Source of the DNA: CAZGIF01 sp964526045
GTDB lineage: Bacteria > Patescibacteriota > Gracilibacteria > Absconditabacterales > Absconditicoccaceae
NCBI GenBank assembly: GCA_964526045.1
Contig: CAZGIF010000001.1
Location: 248,001-312,000 of the forward strand
Length of the DNA stretch: 64,000 nt
Reading direction: 5' to 3'
Numbering within the stretch: the stretch's first letter is position 1; the number at the start of each line of letters is the position of its first letter. The notes below the pieces were generated by a model. It saw only the letters and a list, made by a program, of their open reading frames with translations. It was not told the DNA's origin and ran no database searches. A program made the position numbers and the translations under genes. Below are positions 45,118-54,228 of this stretch, in pieces.

Positions 45118-45325
45118 ATTCTTCCTTTATTTTATAAGATAAAAGAGTATTAACTTGAGCTATCTTTTTTCTTGCCTGTGGGATTAGATGAGTCTGTTGT
45201 AATCATCTCATCTTATTCTTTACTTTAAGGGAATACAACTCCTTTCTCAAGTCTTTTCTCAAAGCAACAAGATCTTTGATACTTTTTTTTTGAAGACTTA
45301 ATCGATTATCTTTATTTAGGCTCAT
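45098..45325 (-). CDS. rpmC: 50S ribosomal protein uL29
   Basis: 75 residues, two-helix protein: IKDLVALRKDLRKELYSLK then LIPQARKKIAQVNTLLSY. Overlaps rpsQ by 20 bases. Sits at the peptide exit next to uL23. Confidence 0.92.
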
Positions 45326-45355
45326 AATATGAAATATTTATATCATGTAAAATAA

Positions 45356-45775
45356 CTATCTTAATTCTCATTTTACAACAAATCTACATTTAATAGGAAG
45401 TTTATATGTTGCACTCATGAGACTTTCTTCTGCAAGTTCTCTGTTTACTCATCCAACTTCAAATAGGATTTTTCATCTTTTTACTCTAGCACAGTATTTA
45501 TCTACTTCTCATTTTCATTTACCCATAGGCATTTCCAATCAAGATTTAGTAATAGGCGTGTGAGGGAAAACTCTGATCCACATCTTACCAATTTTCTTGA
45601 TTCTTCTAATTATTACCTTTCTAGCAGCTTCAAGTTGTCTATTAGACACATATCAGCTCTGCATAGCTTTAAGTCAAAAATCACCAAAAGCAACATATCG
45701 TCAAGATTTTGCTTTTCAACGAATGGGACTTACCATTTGCTTTCTAAATTTTCGCTTTTTAGGTTGTAACAACAT
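45356..45775 (-). CDS. rplP: 50S ribosomal protein uL16
   Basis: 139 residues, normal. MLLQPKKRKFRKQ start, YVAFGDFGLKAMQ, the conserved ARKVIIRRIKKIGKMWIRVF, and MPMGKGKGEVDKY (glycines largely TGA). Organises the A-site tRNA elbow region and is needed for peptidyl transfer. Confidence 0.96.
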
Positions 45776-45805
45776 GTGGGACTATAACACAGTAAAATAT
45801 AATTA

Positions 45806-46474
45806 TTATAATTCTATAGTTTTTTTAGTTACCTTAGATTTTTTTCCATATACTTCTCATTTAGCTATCCAAACTTTAACTCAAATAACACCATATTTAG
45901 TATTAGCTGTACAGTAATAATAGTCAATATCAGCTCTAAGTGTTTGAAGAGGAACTCTTCATTCTGAAAATTTTTCCATTCTAGCAATATCAACACCTCA
46001 TAATCTTCATTTAACTTGAACTTTAACTCATACTGCTCACTTTTCCATAATTTTTTGAACGGTTGATTTAGCAACTTTTCTAAATGGCATTCTTGATTCA
46101 ATTTGTACGGCAACAAATTCTGCCATAACTCTTGCAGACAATTCTGGAGACTTTATATTTTTAACATTAACTTTAAATGATTTTCAAAACTTTTTAGAAA
46201 GAAGTTCTTCAAAGCTTTTTATCTTTTCTCCATTTTTTCACATAATGAGACCAACCTTAGCCGTGAAAATTATTATTTCTCACTCTTTCTCAGTTTTTCT
46301 TATTACAATTTTTGAAATTCAAGATCTATGAAAGTGAGAATCTATAAGTCTTCTTATTTCTATATCTTCAACAAAAAACTGTTGACTTTGTTTTTTCGAT
46401 TTGGCAAATCGTTCTGATCATCGAGATTTAATTATTCAAACTCTTAGCCCTATTGGATGTGCTTTTTGTCACAT
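45806..46474 (-). CDS. rpsC: 30S ribosomal protein uS3
   Basis: 222 residues, normal. Starts MGQKAHPIGLRVGIIKS (second codon TGA), includes a KH domain with VGLIMGKNGEKI and the C-terminal GRLGGVDIARMEKFSEGRVP. Forms the mRNA entry channel. Confidence 0.96.
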
Positions 46475-46500
46475 AAGAATGGAGACAACAAATTAAAATA

Positions 46501-46848
46501 CTATTTTTTTTCTAACATAACTCTTACAAATGATCTATATTTTTGATACGCATGCATTCTAGCTCTTCAGACAAATCTCATTCTTTTAAGAGCAGGTCAT
46601 CTTCAAACATCAATTTTAGACACATATAATCATGTTACATCATGACCAAACTTTTGCTTAGCATTATGTACAGCTGATTTAACCACCTTCAAAAGAATTT
46701 TAGCGGCTTTTTTTGGCATAAATTGTAACATATCCAAAGCGGCTGAAGCATCTTTTCATCTTATGATTTTAGCAACAAGATTCATCTTAGTGTCAGACGT
46801 AATAGCATATTTCAATGTAGCAGTCATTCCTCTATCAATATCATTCAT
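46501..46848 (-). CDS. rplV: 50S ribosomal protein uL22
   Basis: 115 residues from ATG 46848. MTATLKYAITSDTKMNLVAKIIRG, then KSAVHNAKQKFGHD, and the loop tip sequence VGRGPALKRMRFVGRARMHA-type lining the exit tunnel. The frame is open further upstream over the end of rpsS but this ATG fits the family start best. Confidence 0.94.
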
Positions 46849-46891
46849 ACCTATACCGTTAAAAGTAAAATAAATTTCTTTACCAATAAAT

Positions 46892-47149
46892 TTAGAAAGG
46901 ATGTCATCTAAATGTTCTTGTAAATGCAAACTCTCAAAGTCTATGTCACAACATTTCTTCTGTAATATATACAGTTACAAATTGTTTTCAATTGTGTACA
47001 GCAAGAGTGAATCAGATCATATCAGGAATAACTTGACTTGCTCTGTCTCGTACTTTAATAATCTTTTTTTCTCATGAATCGATCATTCTTTGTATTTTTT
47101 TAAGAAGTTTTTCGTTTACATAGAATCATTTTTTTAGCGACCTAGACAT
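46892..47149 (-). CDS. rpsS: 30S ribosomal protein uS19
   Basis: 85 residues, normal. MSRSLKKGFYVNEKLLKK start, DRASQVIPDMIGFTLAVHNG, and the highly conserved end VTEEM-like ITEEMLGHRLGEFAFTRTF. Head of the small subunit. Confidence 0.96.
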
Positions 47150-47179
47150 ACTATAACATACATAATGATGGTAAAAAAA

Positions 47180-48019
47180 CTATTTCTTTCTTCTAGTAAC
47201 TATGAATTTGTCAGACCATTTTTTCTTGTCTCTAGTTCTAACTCAAGGCGCAACTATTCTTCAATTTTGTGCTTTTGGATACTTAAGACCTAACGGAGAA
47301 TGTCATTCTCATCAACCATGTGGATGATCAACAGCATTCATACTCTTTCAAAGAATATGAGGTTTCTTTCACTTTCGTCTTTGTCTTCAAGCTTTTCAAA
47401 CAACTATGTTCTTATGTTCATCATTTCAAACTTGTCAAATTGTTGCTCGACATTTTTCATTAAATTTTCTAATTTCTCATGATGGTAGTTTAATGAAAAC
47501 TAATCAACTTTCATCTGTTCCAGAGATTGTACCAAATGCACCAGCAGATTTAATGATCTTTCATTTAGTAAATGGTGTAAACTCAAGATTATATATTGTT
47601 ACTCATTCCGGAATATTTTTCAACTGTTTTCTATTTCAAGATGAAATAGGAGCTTGATCACCATTCATAATTTCAGTTCAAACTGCACATCATTTTCGAG
47701 CAAGAACATATCTCTTTTCTCAATCAGCATAATGAATAAGTGCAATTCTAGAAGTTCTAAACGGATCATATTCGACAGAATGAACTTTTCAAGGAATATT
47801 TAGTTTATTATATCCTCTCCAATCAACAGTTCTATAGAGCCTTTTATGTCTACCTCCTCTAAATCTAGAGGTGATTCTACCTTGACTATTTCTTCAAGAT
47901 TTTGCTGGCAATCACTTTGTTAGTGATTTTTCAGGTTTAGTTTTTGTAATCTCTTCAAACGTATATCATACAATAAAACGTCTAGAGGGTGTATATGGAT
48001 TATACTTTTTTACTCACAT
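47180..48019 (-). CDS. rplB: 50S ribosomal protein uL2
   Basis: 279 residues, normal. MGVKKYNPYTPSRRF start, ITSRFRGGRHKRLYR, and near the C-terminus VDHPHGGGEGHSPLG with the conserved peptidyl-transferase-related His. Nearly all glycines in the HGGGEGH loop are TGA codons. Confidence 0.97.
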
Positions 48020-48044
48020 TAGCTACAAGCACAATTATAAAAAA

Positions 48045-48407
48045 TTATCCGACTAAGTCTATTTTTTGTCATTTTTTGAGAGTTATGGCTGCTTTTTTAT
48101 AAGAACGTCTTACCAGTTTTCTATTTGCTCTTCATTTCATAGGAACAATAACAATATTTACCTTTTCAACATCAACTTTATACAAGAATGAAATTGATTG
48201 CTTTACATCATTTTTGTTCGCTTTAGAATGAACTTTGAAGTAATACTTATTAACTTTTTCTTTATCATTGTCTTGTTCAGACTCTACAGAAAAAGTTTTT
48301 TCAGTAATAAGAGGAGAAACAATAATATGTTCAGGAGAAAAAGTTTGCAAAGCAGAAACTGATTGGTTTTTTTTAGCCCTTTTTCTAAGTATATCTTTAT
48401 ATGACAT
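48045..48407 (-). CDS. rplW: 50S ribosomal protein uL23
   Basis: 120 residues; about 30 residues precede the core, which begins IIVSPLITEKTFS. YYFKVHSKANKNDVKQ and the end KVNIVIVPMKGRANRK fit the family. Docking site for trigger factor and SRP at the tunnel exit. Confidence 0.94.
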
Positions 48408-48431
48408 AGTAGCTACTGGTAAATGTAAAAT

Positions 48432-49067
48432 TTAAGAAGATAGATGGTCTGTAATTGCAGAGAGAGCATCAATAGTACAAATAATATTTCTATGCGTCAA
48501 CAAATCTGTTGGATTTATATGTGATGCATAGGTATATTTAACATGAGCAATATTTCTAACTGACTTAATAATATTTTCATCTTTTTTGTCCAAAACTAAT
48601 AATATGGTTCAATTAAGTCATATATTATTAAACATAACTGCAGCGTCTTTTGTTTTAATATTAGCAAACAATAAAGACTCTAATCCTACAATTTCATTAT
48701 CCTTGACTTTGGCTGTTAAAAGACCACACATAGCCTTTCTTCTAGCTTTTTTTGGCATCTTTAGTGTAAAATTTCTTTCTTTTCTCGGTCAGAAAACAAT
48801 ACCTCATTTTTTTCTCAAAGGAGATCTTTTTTCTCAAGCTCTACCTGTTCAATGTCATTTTTGACTGTAAATTTTCTTTCCAGATCATGACACTTCTCAT
48901 CTATTTTTCGTATGCGCTCTTACAATACGAGAGTTGTGAAGTTGATAACGATAATATTCATGCATCAAAGATTCATTGATATTGTCGTCAGAAAAAATTC
49001 ATTCATGCAATTGATGAGTTCATGTTTTTTTTCCAGATTGGTTATATACATCTATGCTGTAAGTCAT
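48432..49067 (-). CDS. rplD: 50S ribosomal protein uL4
   Basis: 211 residues, normal. Extended tunnel loop with TKNRGEVSGSGKKIYSQKG and GTGRAGEKRSPLRKKGG (most G are TGA), then the globular part with ALLAVL-like LLTAKVKDNEIVGLE and a Rossmann-like end NIICTIDALSAI. Lines the exit tunnel. Confidence 0.95.
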
Positions 49068-49110
49068 TACAAATTTTGTACAAAACGTAAAGTTATAATA
49101 GTATTTTAAA

Positions 49111-49728
49111 TTATCCTTCTAATCACACTTGAACATGAGTATTATACGACCCAGGAACAGAACCTTTAACAAGAACAAGTGTCTCTTCTGCATCAGAAAT
49201 TACAGAAACTATTTTGATATGCTTACATAAGACACGTTCATCTCACATATGTCCAGCATGAGGATGATTTTTCATTACTCTCCTTGGTTTTCTATTTCAA
49301 AGTGATCATATTTGTCTATGAAACTTAGAACCATGAGTTTCTGGTCATCATTTTGCATTATGTCTTTTCATAACTCATTGAAAACCTTTACCTTTTGACA
49401 TAGCAATCAAAGTTACTAATTTTCATTCAAAAGATTCATCAATAGACATTGGAACACCAACTTCTTGTGTTTCTTGTCGAGATGTATCTGCAGTAAATTC
49501 TTTTACACATGCATAAGAGATTTTTTTCTTTCATGATGGAAGAGTTTTTTCTTTTTTACCTGCAGCCACAACTGAAGTAACATATCAGTCTTTATCTTGT
49601 GTTTTGTATTGTAAAACAACTTGGTTTTGAAATTGCAAAATGGTAACAGGGATCATTTTCCCATCAACAAGTACTCTTGTCATCTCTTTTTTCTTTGCAA
49701 TAAATCATCAATTAATACCCTTGATCAT
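49111..49728 (-). CDS. rplC: 50S ribosomal protein uL3
   Basis: 205 residues, normal. MIKGINGGFIAKKKEMTRV start, the loop GKGFQGVMKRHNA, then RRVMKNHPHAGHMG near the peptidyl transferase centre. Initiates large subunit assembly. Confidence 0.96.
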
Positions 49729-49792
49729 AGTTAACAACAAATATAATGGGAATAAAATGTAGAGCGACATAGTCGATACAATGATTTACAAT

Positions 49793-50122
49793 TTAGAATA
49801 CCTTTACATCTACAGAGACTCAAACTGGAATAGTCAGATTTTGAAGATACTCAACAGTTTTTGGTCATGTCTTCACTATATCAATAAGTCTAGTATAAGT
49901 CCATCTTTCAAATTGTTCTCTTCAATCTTTGTAAACAAATGGAGACTTTATAACAGTATACATCTTTCTCTTTTTAGGAAGAGGAACAGGACCTATGATT
50001 TCAGCACCAGATTTCATCAAAAGACCAGTAACCTTACCTAAAGAAGATTCAAGCATTTTAACATCGTAACTCTTGAGTTTAATTCTCAATCTTGGTTTTT
50101 GTTTATCTTTTTTAGCAGACAT
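49793..50122 (-). CDS. rpsJ: 30S ribosomal protein uS10
   Basis: 109 residues. LRIKLKSYDVKMLESS, GPVPLPKKRKMYTVIKSPFV-type segment and DGREQFERWTYTRLIDI are diagnostic; three glycines in the last third are TGA, so the standard code truncates it at residue 66. First gene of the S10 part of the cluster; also a Nus antitermination factor. Confidence 0.96.
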
Positions 50123-50225
50123 AATTATTCATTAAGAGAACATAAAGTACTTCAAGAAGTATTTCAAGAAAAGGCAATTCGGACTCAAAAAGAAGCCAGA
50201 ATCGCCATTCTCATTACAGTATATA

Positions 50226-51398
50226 TTATTCAATAATTTTTGTAATAACTCAAGCTCACACAGTTCTTCATCCTTCACGAATAGCAAACCTTAATCATTC
50301 AGACATTGCAACTGGATAGATAAGTTCAACATTGATTTTTGCATTATCACCAGGCATAATCATTTCACTTCCAGCATGCAATTCAATAGAACCAGTTACA
50401 TCAGTAGTTCTCAAAAAGAATTGTGGTCTATATCAAGACATAAATGGAGTATGTCTACCTCATTCTTCTTTTTTCAAAACATAAACTTCAGCTTCAAATT
50501 TTTTGTGAGGTTTTGCAAATCATGGTTTTGCAAGAACTTGTCCTCTTTCTACTCAAGTTTTATCAACTCATCTTAGCAACAAACCAACATTCATTCAAGC
50601 ATCAGCTTTATCAAATGATTTATGGAACATCTCAACTCATGTAACTATAGTAATCTTTGGTACTTTTCCTAATCAAACTATTTCAATTTCAGTATTTAGC
50701 TTAACTGTTCACGTTTCAATTCTTCATGTAACAACAGTACCTCTTCCTTTTATAGAAAATACATCTTCAACTGGCATCAAGAAATCCTTTTCAGTATCTC
50801 TAGGAGGAACAGGAATATAAGTATCGAGCGCATCTAGAAGGTTTTGAATTGGTTGTGTTTTTTCAGCATCAGTAAGGTTTTCAACAGCTTGCAAAGCAGA
50901 TCCTCTAATAATAGGAGCTTCAGAATCATAACCATTTGCAGCAAGAATATCTCTAATTTCTTCTTCAACAAGTTCCAACATTTCAACATCATCAACCATG
51001 TCACATTTATTAAGGAAGACAACGATCTTAGGAACATTTACTTGTTTAGCCAATAATACATGTTCTCTTGTTTGAGGCATGGGACCATCAGTACCAGCAA
51101 CTACAAGAATAGCACCATCCATTTGAGCAGCACCAACAATCATGTTTTTTACATAATCAGCATGTCATGGACAATCTATATGTGCGTAATGTCTAGTGGC
51201 AGTTTCATATTCAACGTGTCTTGTATTAATAGTAATTCATCTTGCCTTTTCTTCTGGAGCATTATCAATATCTGCATATGACATAGCTTTTCATCACATT
51301 TTCACAGCAGAATAAGACGTGATAGCAGCAGTTAAAGTAGTTTTACCATGATCGACATGACCAATAGTACCAACATTCACATGTTCTTTTACAGTCAT
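50226..51398 (-). CDS. tuf: translation elongation factor EF-Tu
   Basis: 390 residues, normal. GTPase that delivers aminoacyl-tRNA. P-loop GHVDHGKT, switch region EEKARGITINTRHVEYE, DCPGHADYVKNM (G is TGA), NKCDMVDD, GSAL, and a C-terminal domain with REGGRTVGAGVI. Located directly upstream of rpsJ and downstream of three tRNA genes, with no rpsL, rpsG or fusA beside it. Confidence 0.98.
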
Positions 51399-51502
51399 AG
51401 GACACTAATTTATAGTATAAAAAGAATAATACAACTAAGAAGTTACAAAACAAATTTATGCAAATACAAACTTGTTTTCTAACTCTTCAATACAAGGGAA
51501 TT

Positions 51503-51576
51503 TCGGGGATGCGGGACTCGAACTCGCGACCTCTCGCTCCCAAAGCGAGCACTCTAGCCATCTGAGCTAATCCCCG
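51503..51576 (-). tRNA. tRNA-Pro(UGG)
   Basis: Cloverleaf on the minus strand: acceptor CGGGGAT/ATCCCCG, anticodon stem CTCGC/GCGAG with loop TTTGGGA (UGG). CCA is not encoded. Confidence 0.95.
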
Positions 51577-51577
51577 A

Positions 51578-51654
51578 TGGTGGGCATAGGTGGACTCGAA
51601 CCACCGACCTCACCCTTATCAGAGGTGCGCTCTAACCAACTGAGCTACATGCCC
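51578..51654 (-). tRNA. tRNA-Ile(GAU)
   Basis: Acceptor GGGCATG/TATGCCC, anticodon loop CTGATAA (GAU), standard T-arm; CCA encoded. One base separates it from tRNA-Pro, so the two are processed from one transcript. Confidence 0.95.
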
Positions 51655-51874
51655 ATAATTTTTTGGAAAAAAAAATCTTTACCGCCATATGATTTGATTT
51701 TTACATTCTGTAATCGAAATAAACAATTACAAAAAACAATGTTCATAGCAGTATACTGTTTTAAAACAGTCAATCTTTACAACTGTTGTAGTTATACTAA
51801 CAATTATACGCATCAATGCAAGTGTTTTTCCAACAAATTACATAAATTGGTATATAATTTTTAGTACATTAATT

Positions 51875-51946
51875 TGCCAGAAGGCGGGATTGAACCACCG
51901 ACACAAGGCTTTTCAAGCCTCTGCTCTACCACTGAGCTACTCTGGC
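51875..51946 (-). tRNA. tRNA-Phe(GAA)
   Basis: Acceptor GCCAGAG/TTCTGGC, anticodon stem GAGGC/GCCTT with loop TTGAAAA (GAA). CCA not encoded. About 220 empty bases separate it from tRNA-Ile. Confidence 0.94.
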
Positions 51947-52214
51947 GTACAAAAAAAAGCGCTTTTAAGGCGTTTTCTATCATAACACAAGATCATATAT
52001 ATTCTTCTTATGTACAATTGCAAGAGAAAGTCATATTTATTTTTACTTTCTATTCTTGCAAGAACAGAAGGTTTTATTAGACTCTACTTTACAATACACA
52101 ATTTACCATTAGAAGAAAATACTAGATTTGAAAATAAAAACGCAATAGAAACATCAATTCTATTACAAAATAATCCTCTCTATATATAAGCTTTTATCTT
52201 ACTAATATAGTATA

Positions 52215-53222
52215 ATGCAAAACGCAACAAATAGCAAATTTTATACAACAAAAGATCTACCTACTAAGAATAATATAGAAACAAATAAGAATGCTGGATG
52301 ATATGTACAATATATACATTACTTTTTGATATGATGTGCAATGTGAACATGTGACGTTATTCCGTGAGTGTCTTGATGAACAATAGCATTTATAAGTGGT
52401 ATATATAGCAAATTAGTATGAAGTATAGCCTCTTTTGACAAAAAGACATTGCAACTTCTTCTACAAGGAAACATGACTCAAGCTCGACAGAGAGTTAATT
52501 GATGATTTCTCCTTTCATTATTTTGATGAATATTTATTGCAATAGCAAGCTTGGCAAAAGCTATTCATTGGTGACTTGCAACATATCCTTCATACGTTCG
52601 ATCTTTTTTTTTGTGACTCTTAGTAATATCTTCATTGGTACTAGCAAGAAAGAATAAAACTTGGAATATGCATGCGCGAAGTACCTACGCAGTATGAATA
52701 TTTTTATGAATTATTCTTACATGACTGTCTCAAGTCTCTCTTGAACCAAGTATTTTGAGTACGTTTTTTGCATGAATGATATGAATATGTGCAATGATTC
52801 TTCCATGAGTAAGTTGATCATATATTCTCTTAATGTTCAACCACTATCATTATATATTAGCAAGTGTTGTCGAATTTCTAAGTACATGACAGTGACGACA
52901 GACATTAGTTGTATTTATTGCCTGAGCGTGCATATGATTACTTAGCTTTGCAAAATTTTTGCAGTGGTTACTAAAAAAATACTATACCAGTGTCATTTTG
53001 ATTCTAGCTTGATTTATTGTATGATCATTACATACATTGCGACCTTGGAAAATAGTAACAGAAACATATACTAACAGACATGGAGAAATACTTCCTCTTG
53101 CTTATGCAAAAACACTCCCTAGCAGTCTGAATGAATTTTTTATATGTTTGGTTATTTTCTTGCTATGAGTATGAATTGTGTATGGGATTGAAAAAGTATT
53201 TTCTACGAAAAGTTCTCAATAA
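52215..53222 (+). CDS. DUF368 membrane protein (undecaprenyl-phosphate transporter family)
   Basis: 335 residues, eight or more helices. Two copies of the family hallmark: CDVIPGVSGGTIAF near residue 46 and MILPGVSGSYILL near 205. DUF368 proteins (PopT) were shown to recycle the carrier lipid undecaprenyl phosphate across the membrane, which serves cell-wall and glycan synthesis. Nearly every glycine of both PGVSGG motifs is TGA. The first 30 residues are polar and extend past the usual start. 21 bases separate it from the vWA gene, so they form an operon. Confidence 0.9.
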
Positions 53223-53243
53223 CTATTTATCTTTTCTTGCAAA

Positions 53244-54200
53244 ATGATTCGAGATATACATTACGTACGGATGAGTTGAATATTAGGATGTATAGTAGTA
53301 TTGCTCTATTTGTTCCCATTAAGACCAAGCTACGTCGTACCAGTGACACGTATATATAAAACAAAAAAACTCTCTCTGACCGTACTCCGTGTCAGTAGTA
53401 TTTTTTTATGTCTTTTGCTCCCATTGAATATATGACGAGAAAGTTGAAAACATATTGAAACATCAAAAAACTATACAATACAAATTATTGTAGATGTCTC
53501 GTTGTCAATGGCATGAACTGACATACAGCCAAGTAGATTTCACGCTGCAAAAGCATCAATCATTACCTTGATAAACTCATTACCTTGATATAATATTTCA
53601 CTAATTACCTTTTCTTGAAAACCTTTGATATATATACCTTTTACAAACAATGCATGAGCTGCTATACAAAAACTAGAACAAACAACATTGGCTGACTTTT
53701 CGCCAACTGACGACTTTAAAGGAACTGCAATAGGAGACGCTTTATTGTTGTGAATACAAAATATTGAACAAAATACAGAAAAAGACGAAACTGGGATACT
53801 TCTTTTGCTTACGGATGGAGATTCAAACGTATGAGCACCACCTTCATTCGCAAGCGATACAGCCAAAAGGCTTTGAATTCCTATATTTACTCTTGGGATT
53901 GGAGAAGACAACCTCACACTTGGAGAATGATACTTTGGAGAAAAAGTTGTAGCAAAAATAAACATTCCCCTCTTACAAGAATTAAGTGACGATACATGAT
54001 GAACGTTTTATAGAGTCTATGAACCAAAAGACTTCTTAGATATCTTTGATGCAATCAGTAATAGCGTGAAAGCATACGAAAAAAAACATATTGTCTTTGA
54101 TTATACCTATATTAATGTCTATGTACTTCTTCTGTTATGTCTGTTGTTGCTTACTTATATATTCATAAGCTTCTCAAAATACACTATAGCAAAAAAATAA
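53244..54200 (+). CDS. BatA-like von Willebrand factor A membrane protein
   Basis: 318 residues. Two N-terminal helices (about 10-28, 48-65), then a vWA domain with the MIDAS metal site DVSLSMAG near 83, the following T and D in TDDFKGTAIGDAL near 150 and LLLLTDGDSNVGAPP near 180, and a C-terminal helix (about 288-310). Domain order matches BatA/BatB proteins of aerotolerance operons. The vWA face is outside the membrane, probably holding a partner protein. The gene contains a terminator-like hairpin in its coding region (53368-53407). Confidence 0.88.
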
Positions 54201-54228
54201 ACTGCAGTTTTGTTGTAAAAATCTCAAA

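Noticed and set aside
51947..52214. Possible small gene or RNA between tRNA-Phe and the DUF368 gene
   Set aside because: Only an AAAGCGC-type hairpin next to the tRNA and AT-rich sequence; frames are short and without coding character.
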